Made by a program: the position numbers and the translations under genes. From an uncultured Bacteroidales bacterium (GTDB lineage Bacteria > Bacteroidota > Bacteroidia > Bacteroidales > Bacteroidaceae): 64,000 nt of DNA. Below, one piece after another: positions 26,701-37,900 of this stretch. Where the stretch lies: the NCBI GenBank assembly GCA_902799655.1, contig CADCBH010000003.1:1-64000 (forward strand), written 5' to 3'. Position 1 is the stretch's first letter. Every line of letters starts with the position of its first letter. The notes below the pieces were generated by a model. That model was given only the letters and a program-made list of their open reading frames with translations. It was not told the DNA's origin and did not search any database.

Positions 26701-28990
26701 TGAGATGTCGTCAACAGCAGCTGGTGCCGGCAGCATGATTAGCGGTTCAGTGAAGGTCTCGGGCAATAACCACCTGGAGAGTATCACGATTTCAGCGCCT
26801 GACGGCAGCGATGCTCAGGTCTGCCCATTCACCGATAATACCGTCAACGACTATTTCTTCTCGTTCACGATGCCTGATCATGATGTACTCCTCACCTTCA
26901 AGACCGAGGTGGGCACGCTCATCTATACGGCCAAACAGTTGGCTGCTATCCACCTGAAGAAAGGTAAGTATATCCTGGCTCGCGATATTGAGCTGGATAT
27001 GAGTAACTGGAAGAAGAAAGTGCATCTGAATGGTAACCTGTATGGCAATGGACATGCCATCAAGTTCAACATGACGGGCTCGTTCAAGGGTGTGTTCACT
27101 AAGATTTGGAAGAACGCAACGATTGAGGGCGTGCGCTTCATGGGCTTTGCGGAATCCGATGTCGACTGTGGTGGTATCACCTATGAGAACCAAGGTACCA
27201 TCCGCGACTGTCACTTCGTGGGTAACATATCGAGAGTCAACTCTCCGGCCCCCGCTGAGAACCGTGTGGCTGCCATTGCCTTCACGCTGGGTAAGAATTC
27301 GGGTCTGATAGACCACTGCTCTGCTACTGGTGAGCTGATCAGTCCTGTCAACCAGGCAGCTATCAACGCGTCTCCGCTGTGTGCAATGAAAGATGCTAAC
27401 GTCACCAATAGCCACTGGATCAGTGCCACTCAGACCACTCAGTATCAGGAGCTGCTCGGTTTGGCTAAGGCGGCGAGCAGTCAGTATCCGGTCTATGCTC
27501 AGGGTATCTATGATAAGATTACCCCTCGCATCATCGTCGGCAGCGACACCACACAGGTGGCAAATGGCCAGACGCTTGACGAACTCACCATCATCGATGG
27601 CAAGCCGTTTGTTTGTACGGGTGATGTCAAAGTCAACAGAATTATCTATAAGCGTCAGGCCATGAACAGTCTGGAGCCTTGGATACTGCCGTTTGAGTTT
27701 AATCAGATTGCTGGCTCCGGCCAGTTCGAATACCGTAAGGTGGTAGAAGATAACAAGATGCCGGACATCGGCGCTGCCAACCAGCTGACGCTCTCCGATA
27801 CGCCGTCATCGATTTCCTATAAAGCCCAAGACCCCTGGATGGTCAAGAACGGTGGCAGTGGCGAGAATACTTACGTGTTGACTAACGCTAACGGTCCTAT
27901 CACCGTCAAGGCTACCTACAATCCTCATATTGCACACTATGCCTCGATCCTGGATATCGGTACTATCTACGCGGCCTATGATAGCATACCTCTGTCGAAA
28001 GCCAAGGAGGATTACATCTATGCATGGGCCGATGCTCAGCACGGCTTCCTCTGCTGTGATTCCAACGACATCCAGATCCAGCCATACCGCTTCTATTTGC
28101 AGTTCTTCAGAAAAGGCGATAGCTTTGAGAAGTACTACGATACCACGTGGGCAAAGAACCAGCAGGCAGGTGATGCCGCCAAGGCTCCTCAGCGTCGTGC
28201 TTCCGAGGCCATAGCCGATGGTTGGCAGCCCGTATTCCTCGATCCGCGCACACCGCAGAGTGTCACGGCACGCACGCTCGACTATTACGAGGTGGCATAT
28301 CTGACCGATATCCGTTCTGATGTCGTCAACGAGAATGCTGAGAAACCGCTTTCTGCCGTGTCACTCGTCTATCAGATGGTTGACAGCCGCATGGATCTCC
28401 CGTCGGCTCTCCCATTGTTGGTACGTGCCAAGCGTCCCGATGCCATGCCGTTGACCGACGAGAAGGCGGCTGCAGAGATTGACTCCCTGTACATCTTGTC
28501 TATCCTGTCTGAGATGATTGAAGACGAAGGTATCGATGACATCGAAGTCCTTGAAGCACTTGACTCGCTTGACTTCGAGATGCCGCACTATTGGTGTGGC
28601 TCGTTTGGCAACCGTCTCGACATCTGGCCGTTGCCGTTACCAGAGAAATATGCTGATTTGGCGGAATATGGTGGTATGGTCTTCAGCGACAACTATTTCG
28701 ACCAGTCGTTTGTCTATGCTGCTGCCGATGATACACGCTCTACGGATCTGATGAGCTATTGTGTCACTTTGCTCAACTCCGATAGCTATGAGCCCCTTTC
28801 ACTGATGGGCGATCGTGTGTATGTTCAGTTCATCCAATCAGGCAATGCGACAGGTATCGAGAACGTCACCTCCGACCCCTCTCCAAGAGGCGAGGGAAGT
28901 GGATACATATATAACCTCAGTGGACAGCGCGTTGGTGCTGGATATAAGGGCATTATTGTGAAAAACGGACGAAAACTGATTAAGCGATGA
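23777..28990 (+). CDS. Giant secreted GLUG protein 3 (1737 residues)
   Basis: A signal peptide ends near MLAQP (residue 23). The N-terminal 700 residues hold divergent InlB B-type repeats (KKYTVSM..., VTVDPKEGYGLA, PAENVEVWAYF) and a galactose-binding-like segment. Two GLUG modules follow, near residues 728-930 and 1050-1210 (GQFNGNGHRITY, GIAMKNKGIIEDC). The last 450 residues (WILPFEF... FLDPRTPQSVTA... PLLVRAKR) match the end of the next protein, so the two are paralogues there. The protein ends in a sorting-like tail (IYNLSGQRVGAGYKG...). Just before it lies DPSPRGEGS, coded by a short GC-rich palindrome. The stop overlaps the next start (ATGA). Confidence 0.8.
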   Translation: MKYMKRTGLFMTLMLLFSVSMLAQPKKYTVSMRENLADANKNGDLQISPQNAEAGTRITVTVDPKEGYGLARGVYYATVKNGVYSVHQTAKCESSFPDDRANEQIYRFDLPAENVEVWAYFDRLRSMKIHSAPDGYLKPLYGLLHTSTDTTTVYNVPSEPIKLQVKPNTGYELVDVDVTNIDRSRCKITSNLITVYMPNEADMVHITPIFGKNNYHVTVTDTSSKFVKVALSNSAPKSREEVVATLTADAGYIPTNITITGCKSWWRVGKPQLGKDGKWQVVYHFKVDLQDVTIDVSHEQVNSFTITDTESSGRLQAYAPELIPDFPGVARKGQQIPVLFKMPADYSVTYTATDAEGKALTPQVYHNALENSFAEKGMMGWTESNDYLNNGLPIRAETDADGNKYWRTSVKNSMSQMVSLADYKKTDTLSVAAIASINPRRAPMAEVCIVPIGKDVTGSELVVADLKNKPDGWQTVFKTGEVDAKADTLEFVVRSEADDPNNKYSYDGPMFADLCLLLPTSGKSIKDEDVLVFTMGDKNVSINFTGAAEQNTVVIDKQKHVTVTLHNVNTDEQGDTVKAMKDDIIVVKGKADEGYAIYDMQCRTGEGPDNVDQLLPDSLDLAKREVFFHFIKGDEEETIVTPVIDTLKVCISASIGGVLEVDNEFPREGDKVVVTITSDPGCKLKQIRTFPEGLVTFKADSVDAATGAGRYSFVMPTTYLKLTPEFIVPISTAKQFEKLSQKYGEFNLVEDIDLGKKWNKTIKLAGQFNGNGHRITYGGSSSLFHTVLRQASVRHLYVTANVKGSRPESGGIAMKNKGIIEDCVVTGTIRNTGNYPSVGGIAGQNLPDNGGAIIAYCHVLCDEIDGRTASGIAGQNPGATIKNNLFSGKFTANDGQAYMICNDPKNSTIENNYYMANDGNARATVVNGVTAIKADDLVETVQGLADQYPVYVASIRNKYKAYTITTSMPAQVTLSEMSSTAAGAGSMISGSVKVSGNNHLESITISAPDGSDAQVCPFTDNTVNDYFFSFTMPDHDVLLTFKTEVGTLIYTAKQLAAIHLKKGKYILARDIELDMSNWKKKVHLNGNLYGNGHAIKFNMTGSFKGVFTKIWKNATIEGVRFMGFAESDVDCGGITYENQGTIRDCHFVGNISRVNSPAPAENRVAAIAFTLGKNSGLIDHCSATGELISPVNQAAINASPLCAMKDANVTNSHWISATQTTQYQELLGLAKAASSQYPVYAQGIYDKITPRIIVGSDTTQVANGQTLDELTIIDGKPFVCTGDVKVNRIIYKRQAMNSLEPWILPFEFNQIAGSGQFEYRKVVEDNKMPDIGAANQLTLSDTPSSISYKAQDPWMVKNGGSGENTYVLTNANGPITVKATYNPHIAHYASILDIGTIYAAYDSIPLSKAKEDYIYAWADAQHGFLCCDSNDIQIQPYRFYLQFFRKGDSFEKYYDTTWAKNQQAGDAAKAPQRRASEAIADGWQPVFLDPRTPQSVTARTLDYYEVAYLTDIRSDVVNENAEKPLSAVSLVYQMVDSRMDLPSALPLLVRAKRPDAMPLTDEKAAAEIDSLYILSILSEMIEDEGIDDIEVLEALDSLDFEMPHYWCGSFGNRLDIWPLPLPEKYADLAEYGGMVFSDNYFDQSFVYAAADDTRSTDLMSYCVTLLNSDSYEPLSLMGDRVYVQFIQSGNATGIENVTSDPSPRGEGSGYIYNLSGQRVGAGYKGIIVKNGRKLIKR

Positions 28991-31900
28991 AAAAGATATT
29001 TATAGCACTGGTTATGCTGCTCAGTCTTGGCAGCTCGTTGTGGATTGAGAAGGCCTCAGCCGACAATGTCGTCTTTTATAGTATCCGAAGTGATAAAGAC
29101 TGGGAAAAATTCCGCGATGAAGTTCAAAAAGCTAAGGGTCAGTATTGGGTTGATGCCCGCTTGGATGCCGACATCACCATCGGCTTGGGTATAGGATTAA
29201 ACTTCGATACTCCCTATCGTGGCACCTTCGATGGTAATGGTCATACAATGACGGTTGACATTAGTCGCAGTGACGGTAAGCCTTGTGCGCTTTTCTGCTA
29301 TGTGGGTGATGTCACCATCAAGAACTTGCATCTGAAGGGCAAAATCAATGGTAATGACCATGTTGGTGGCCTTATTGGCTATGTGATTGATGGTGGACAC
29401 ACCGTCACCGTCAACCGCGTATGGGTATCTACAGAGGCCAAAACCTCTTGGAATCGCGCAGGTGGCATTATAGCTCATTCAAACTATGCGACTGTCTATA
29501 TGAATGACTGTCGTTTCGATGGCAAAGTTATCACTAATAAAGCACCTAACGATTCTTATGCAGGTGAAATTATCGGATGGTGTAATGGAGGTAGTTGGAA
29601 CTTACAGCGTGTCTATGATCAAGGCTCGCCATCTGCCCATTGGATGTATTTCTGCATAGATTATAATCATAATACAGGTAGTTGGAACAGTTGGGGAACC
29701 AATGATCGTAGCTACACCATTACTCAACATGCCTGGAGTAAGGTGGATAAAAACAGTTTGACAGACCAGAGCGAGGTGGTTAGCCTGATGAACGCCAGGC
29801 AGGCTAATTCTTGGACGTTGGTTGGCGGCAATGCTGCGCCAGTGATGGAAAGAGGCTCGGCTTATGGTGAATGGAACTTATTGTCGGGCGGAACTTATTC
29901 AGAAGGCTATGTGCTTAACTCGGGACGTTATTATATCACAAGTGATATCTCTTTCTTAAACGGTAATTGTAAAAACGGACTGACAATAGCCGATGGCGCT
30001 ACTGTGTATATCTATATCCCTAAGGGAGTCACACTAACAGCCCAAGGCGGAAATGCTTCAGGAAGGGAAGGAGCCGGTGCAGGTATCTACCTACCTAAAG
30101 GCAGTAAACTCTTCTTTCTAGGAAATGGTAAGGTCATAGCTCGTGGTGGTGATGGTTCCAGTGGAACGAATGGCACGGGAGGCACGAGTGCATATACTGA
30201 TTTCCCCAATGGTGACAAGAAATGGTTTAAGCCTGGTCCTGGCGGCGACGGTGGCAGAGGCGGTGGTGGTGCCGGCGCTGGTATCGGTACCAAAGGAGCT
30301 GCCGGCGGTTGGGGCGGATCTGGAAAGTCATTGCCATTATCCAATGATAGTTATACAGGAAGCAATGCCACTGAACGTTCAGGTGTAGGAGGATCCCCAG
30401 GCCAAAAAGGTGATGATGCTGCAGAAATGGGCTCCCTTTACGTAGAATACTTAAACGGCCAGAAAGTGGATATTGATGCTAAGGGCGGCTCTGCCGGATC
30501 AAACGGCAGTGGCGGCGGTGGCGGAAGTTGTATAACCGTGGCGAGAAATCTATTTAATAACTGGAAAGGTGGAATAGAAACATATACTGCTGCCGGTGGT
30601 GGCGGTGGTGGCGGTGGCGCTGGTGGTGGCGCTGGCAGTCAAATCGGTACCGGCGGCGGTGGCGGCGGCGGTGGCGGCGGTGGCGGCTGCGGCTCTCAAA
30701 GCTGGAAAGGCTCTACTTCTTCTGCCTATCACACTGCTGGCGCCTACGGCGGAAAAGGTGGTACAAGACCTGGTGGTTCGTCGGCTGGCGATGGTGGTAA
30801 TTCCTGGTATAATGGTTCGGCAGGATGGTGCGGAGGAACCAATGCGGGTTCACAAGCTTCTGGTGGTGCGGCTGGTTCGAATTCTTCCAGTTCTCTGAGT
30901 AATAAGTTTGTTGTCAGCTATCAGGTATCAGACCAGTTCGGTGGCACTTTCAAGGAGTCTGGCCAAGCTGGATACCTGTCCACTGCCAATTCTGGTACGG
31001 TCTCGGTCACTATTCCGACAACGGATCAGTTGAAGGCAACCAAACAGGATAAGTATCTGTCGAAATGGAACACCAATAAAAACGGTAATGGTGACAGTAA
31101 AGCAGCCTATGATGAATACACGATAGGTTGCGGAATCAAATATCTCTATGGTGAGTGGAAAAACTATAAGGAGATATTCCCCGAGGGTGCTGGTGTCAAG
31201 AGTCAGCCGTTCATCATCGAGCGTGCCCGACTGATTACTTTCGCTGATTATGTGAATGATGGTGGTAACACCCGTAATGTCTATTTCAAGCAGAAGGGCG
31301 ACATCCATGTCTCGGATGTCCTGTCAAATACCGGAAGGGGTAGTACATGGACGCCTATCGGTCATACCCGTATCTTCGAGGGTGACTATGATGGCGGCGG
31401 CTACCTCATCCATAATGCCACGATAGCCAACACCGGCAAGGCCATAGGTGTCTTCGGACAGGTCATCGGCTCTGTCCACAACTTGGGTGTTGAGGATATC
31501 ACCATCAATAATAGCAGTGAGGATGTACGCTGCGGTGCGATGGTTGGTAAACTCCTTTCGGACACCGAAGCAGGGCGTGCTGCTCAAATGCACAGCTGCT
31601 ATGCTGCTAAGAATAAGATCACTGCACCCTATTCGGGTGCTCTGGTGGGCGAGATGGAAGAGGCTACCAGTTTGAACCATTGCCATGAATCCAATAATAC
31701 CATTTCAGGTAATTATGCGGGTTCCATCAGTAGTCTCATCCATAAAAATGCCAATGTTGACTGGTGCTTCACTAAAAATTCAAAGCTCTCCAATGAAGGC
31801 TACTCTGGGTCGGGTAATAACTATACCAACGTCAGTGATAAGACCATGTCGAGCGGTGAGATCACATGGTTGCTGAACGACAAAACGGCGTATAAGGAAG

Positions 31901-34900
31901 GCGTGACCTGGTATCAGGACTTGACCGGTCAGACCGACCCCTATCCTGTGCTTGACAACGGTAGCAGTCGTGTGTTCTGTGACGACGGTGTGTACTCCAA
32001 TGAAGGCTTGGGACTCTATACGCTCACTGGAAACGGTACTGCCGAGGATCCTTTCCTGATCAACGACGCTTCGGATTTGGAGAAGATTGCTCAATACTGT
32101 AATAAAGGCTATAAGAGCACCGGTATCCATTTCCTTCAGACCACCGACATCGACCTGAATCAGAAAGGACTGACACTCATCGGTAAAGATTACAATAACG
32201 CTTTCGATGGTTATTACGATGGTGGCGGACATGCTATTCGTAATGGTAATTTCCAGCCTACTGCAACAGACAACAACCTTCCACTCGGTATCTTTGGCGT
32301 TGTCACCGGTACGGTCAATCGACTCTGCGTAGAGAATACAACCTTTGAGGTCAATAAGGCTGATAACGCACGCGTAGGAGCTATCGCAGGCTTCCTTCAT
32401 GGTCATGGTGTCGTCAGCAACTGCTTCGTCAATAACTGTCGGGTGATTACCAACCGTGTGGGTATTGCTGGCGCTGTTGTAGCCGATATGTATGATCAGT
32501 CTGTCGTTCGCAACTGTCTCGCTTATAAGAATAAGGTCAAGGCTACCAGAATCGGTTACATCTGTAGTGATACGAAGAGTGGCACTCAAATGAACCGATG
32601 CTATACGGATGGCGATAAGCTGGTAAGCAGTGCGTCCAGCTGCCAGATGTATGAGTCCGAGTATGGCTTGAAGGATAAGAACTTCGAGAGTGGACAGATC
32701 TGCTACTTCCTGAATAATAGCGCACCTAATCCAGATCCCGCATGGTACCAGAACATCAGTAATGGTAGTGTCAAGGACGTCACGCCTGTGTTGTCAAGCG
32801 ACCATGCCATGGTATACAATCGCAATGGTATCTATACGAACGACTCTTTGAACATTGCCAGATTGGGAGATGGTACCAAGGAAAACCCATATAGAATAGC
32901 CACTCCCAAGGACCTGCAGGATATCATTCTGTCCATCGGTTTGATGAAGAGAAGCAATTTCTATATTCTGCAGACTGCCGACATCGACTTGAAAGACTCG
33001 CTGATGGTTCCCATCGGAACGTGTACAAACGGTTTCGAGGGTCACTATGACGGTGGTGGTCATGTCATCAAAAACATGAAGATGTCCAACTATACGGGCA
33101 AATCCATGGGCCTCTTCAATAATATCATCGGTGTCGTGGAGCGTCTCGGTATTGAGAACAGCGATTTCACGGCTGCTGAGGGTGTTGACCGTGTGGGAGC
33201 CTTTGCAGGAAAACTGTTGGGCAACGGACAACTGCGCAACTGCTACGTCAAAGATAGCAAGATAGACTATAATAAGACGACGGGCGTCATCGTGGGTGCC
33301 TTAGTGGGTGAGCAGGCTGATGCTTCACGTATCGAATCCTGCTACGGCTACAAGAATAATGTATTGGGACAGAAGGACGGTAGACAGCACTTCGGATACA
33401 TTACGGGTTATATCGGTAGTAACGCTAAGGACAGCCTCGTCTTTACGGATGCTGCCTCTTTCTGTGCTGACGGACAGAGCGGTGCCGAGAATTTTGCCAG
33501 TAGTGAAACGAATGTCTCTGACATCCGATTCAAGAGTGGTGAGATCTGTTATCTGCTGGCTGGCTCGAACAGTAGTCCGGTATGGGGACAGGCCATCAAG
33601 ACCGACGATCTGCCCAGATTCGTGAATACCAACGACTACAAGGTTTATCACCATCCCATCAATGAGCAGGTCATGTACACCAACTCCAGTGCAGAGCCTC
33701 TGCTCGTTTCGTTCACGTTGAATCCTAATTATAAAGAAGCCCCACAGGCCAGTTTCGTGCAGGCGTTCAAGGCTAACGATGCATACTTCACGCCAGAATT
33801 CAGGTTAGAACCTTATGCCTTGGAGCGTCAGTATTACTATTTTGCAGGTTGGAATACGCAGCAGGATGGCAAGGGCACTTTCTATCCCTATAATGCTCAG
33901 TTAATGCCCACAGACAACCAGATTCTCTATGCCATGTGGGATATGAAGATTCCTGCTGATGGTGAGACGCAAGTCGTGGAACTCCGTACGGATACGATTT
34001 TCTTCAAGGTATATGACAATGGCGGTTACAATAGCCCATACGGTAGAAACTACAGTGGTAAACTTACGCTGCAGGCTCCTGAAAATTGCTTCATGCACCT
34101 GACCGGCACTATCTCTACCCAGGCGTTGGACAAAAATGACATGCCATGCGACTACATGACGGTGTATGACGGCGTTGACGGTGAGGAAAAGAAGGTGACT
34201 AATGAGTATGCGAAGACCGTTGACACCTATCAGGATGTTTATTACAGCTCGACGGATGGTGCCAAGGAGGACATTGGCCGACTCATGTCTTCTGGTGAGT
34301 TTATGACGATTGAATTCGTGACCAATGGCGAGGACAACTATTCTGGACTGGACCTCATGGTGACCGTCTTGCCGAATAAGATACGCGCCTTGGGTCAAGG
34401 TTCCAAGCAAGACCCGTTCAAGGTCAAGACTCTTGCAGACCTGCAGGCGGTTGATGAATATATCCGGTTGACTGGTGACAGCAAGATTTATGTCCAGCAG
34501 ACGGCTGATATCGATTTGAATGGCAAGGCGTTCACGCCCTTAGCCTCCAGCGTGTCGAGCTTTGAGGGTTACTACGATGGTGGCGGCCACGTCATCAAGA
34601 ATGGTAAAATCAGTGCTCCGACCTATGCAGGTGTCTTCGGTGTTGTCTCAGGTACGGTTACCCGACTTGGCGTGGAGAACATGACCATCAATTACGAGAA
34701 GAGGGATGGTCGTTCGGGTGGTATTGCTGCTCGTCTTACAGGCAACGGCGAAATCAGCAACTGCTTCGTCAAGGGGTGCACGGTGATGAACAATGGTATT
34801 CAAGGCTATGAGGGACAAGGCGTTTCGGGAGCTATTGTTTCCGATATGTTCGATCAAGCAGTTATCAAAAACTGCTTCACTTACAACAACACGCTCAAGG

Positions 34901-37900
34901 CTACCAGAACTGCACATATCTGTAGCGATACGAAGAGTGGCACTGAAATCAGCCGATGCTATACGGACGGAAATAATCTGTTCAGCGAGGCAGGTGCCAC
35001 AATCACGGAGTCTGATCCAAACGTGAATGCCTTCGCCTTCCGTAACGGTGAGGTCTGTCACAAGCTTAATCTTGAACACCCCGACAGCATCGTATGGCGT
35101 CAGACGCTCGGTACCGACAGCCTGCCATTGATCAATACCAGCTCAAAAATCGTCTATTACCACGTGCAGGGTGTTAAGGGATACACCAACGAGGCGACAC
35201 CTAATAGCTTGAATATGTGGTTGGAGGATATCGTGGATGGCGAAAATGTGGGATTCTTTGTCATCAAGGGCACTCTGATCGACTTTGCAGAGGTTCTGCC
35301 TGAGCACAGACATTTCCTGTTCAAGGGATGGAATACCATGGCTGATGGCACGGGTGTCTTCTATCCAAAGGATACCGTACTCGTGTACAACGAAGAGCTT
35401 AAGCTCTACACGAACTACGATATGGTGGTCAATATGGCGAAAGATGACAGTGAGAAGATCACACAGGCCATTCCCAAGGATATTTCTTATCTGAAAGTCT
35501 ATGACGACGGTGGTAGAGATGGTAATTATACGGCTGGCACACGCTATGTGACGCTGACGGCTCCTGCAGGCAGTGTGCTGCAACTGTTGGGTACCGTGGC
35601 TTCGAAGACGGCCGATGTCTATGGCAGTGAGCCTCTTGACTATCTCGCCGTGTATGACGGCAACTACTCTGCCGACTTGAAGAACGGCCAGAAGCTGGCC
35701 AACGGTCAGGCGAAGAGCGGCAAGGACTGGATGAATATGTACTATAGTGCTGTCGCTGCCGGCGAACCATACGATATTGGTATCGTGTCAAGCACAGATA
35801 GCGTGATGACCATTCTCTTCAAGACAACCGATCAGAACAATACCACCTATGCGGGTGTTGACCTGACCGTGAAGGTTGTGCCTCTTGACTCGGCAGTGAT
35901 GGCCCTGGGTAAGGGTACCAAGGCTGAACCGTACAAGGTGGCGACTTTTGCCGACTTGAAGAATCTTTCCGTTTATAGCGAGCGGGTGGATAATAGCAAC
36001 TTCGATGTCAAGCAGATAGCCGATATCGATATGGAGGGTGTGAAGATGGAACCACTCTTCAACGACTCTGCTTACTTCGCAGGTCACTATGATGGCGGCG
36101 GACATGTCATCCGCCATATGAAGATGGATGACCATAAGGGTCTTTATGTAGGATTCTTCGGCTTTGTCAGCGGTGTTGTAGAACGCCTCGGCATGGAGAA
36201 CTGTACCGTCAAGGCCGTCGCCAATGATGCCCGCACGGGCGCCTTGGCAGGCGGACTGGTCGGCAACGGCGTCCTTCGCAACTGCTTTGTCAAGGGAAGC
36301 ACCATCTCCTACAACGATACCAGAGGCGTGGTTGGCGCCTTAGTGGGTGAACTGAGCGAGAATGCGCGCGTCGAGTCGTCTTACGGCTATCAGAATGTGA
36401 TCAAGGGATATACGGAGAAGAGCGGTAGAAAGCGCTATGGTTATGTAGTGGGCGACATTGAAGATACGGCTACTGAGAACCTGGTCTTCACCGACGGCCC
36501 GTCCTACTGTTCTGATGGAGTGGGTGAGAAAGGTAATGTCACCAAAGCCTACAAGGAGGTCACTGCGGAGCGCTTCGCTTCGGGTGAGATCTGCTATCTG
36601 CTCAATGATACCACAAACAACGACATGGCCTGGTATCAGACGATAGGTACCGACAGCCTGCCTGTCACCGGAGACGGTCATGCTGTGGTGTATGGTCATA
36701 AGTACCAGGATTATATCGTATATACTAACAATGCTACTGCTGATAACGTCAGGTTGCACTTGGTGGATGTCATCGACAGCACTGCAACTAAAAACATAGA
36801 TGTCCTCAAGGGTGCCAGACTGTCATTGGCAGACTATAGAATGACACATGAGCACCTCGTCTTGAAGGGATGGAATACCAAGGTCGATGGCAGTGGAACG
36901 GCTTATGCGGCAGATGCTTCATTGGAGATGCTCGATGAACTCACTCTCTACTCACAGTGGGATATGATTGTCGTCATGGCGAAAGATGAGCAAGAAAGAA
37001 TCTCGCAGGATATTCCTCAGTCTGTGTTTGCCAAGGTCTATGACGATGGTGGCAGCGACAGCACTTATACTGCCGGTTCGCGCTATGTGACACTGACAGC
37101 TCCCGAAGGCTATGTGCTGCAGTTGAAGGGTACCGTGGCAACAATGGCTGTAGAGAATGCTAACAGTGCTCCTACGGACTATCTTGCCGTTTATGACGGC
37201 AACTATTCGCCTAAGCTGTCGGACACTGATAAGCTGAGCAACAGCCGTGCCAAGAGTGGAACAGGATGGAAGAATCTGTTCTTTAGTCAGCAATCAGGCA
37301 TCGCTTCCGACATCGGCATACTGACCAGCAGCGGCAGGGAGATGACCATCCTCTTCCATAGCGTCAGTCAGGGCCAGATTCCTTGTGAGGGCCTCGAACT
37401 CGTCGTGACACCAGTGCTCGCCAGTGCGGGCATAGCCGGAATGGGTAAGGGTACTGAGGCTGAGCCTTATCAGGTGGCTACACGTGCCGACCTGAAGAAC
37501 TTGGCTGAATACATCAATCAGAAGCACCCGTCTGGCATCTACGTGAAACAAGTAGCCGACATCGATATGACGGGTGCTGCCATGATGCCCATCGGTTCGG
37601 AGGCCAATCCTTTTGATGGAACATACGATGGCGGAGGTCACACGATTACGCTTGATCTCAAGAGCAACAACGCGAATGGGAATGCGCTCTTTGGATGCCT
37701 TGGCAAGGAATCACTCATCACGGACCTGACCACTACGGGTACCATCACTACCACATCTCCATACACAGGAAGTATGGTGGGAGTTATGACTGGTGGAACG
37801 CTGAGCCGATGCTACTCTACCGTCACCATCAATGCGAATGGTGAGAACGTTCAGGCGATTGGCGGTCTCGTAGGAACGGTGATGCGTCTTGATATGATAA

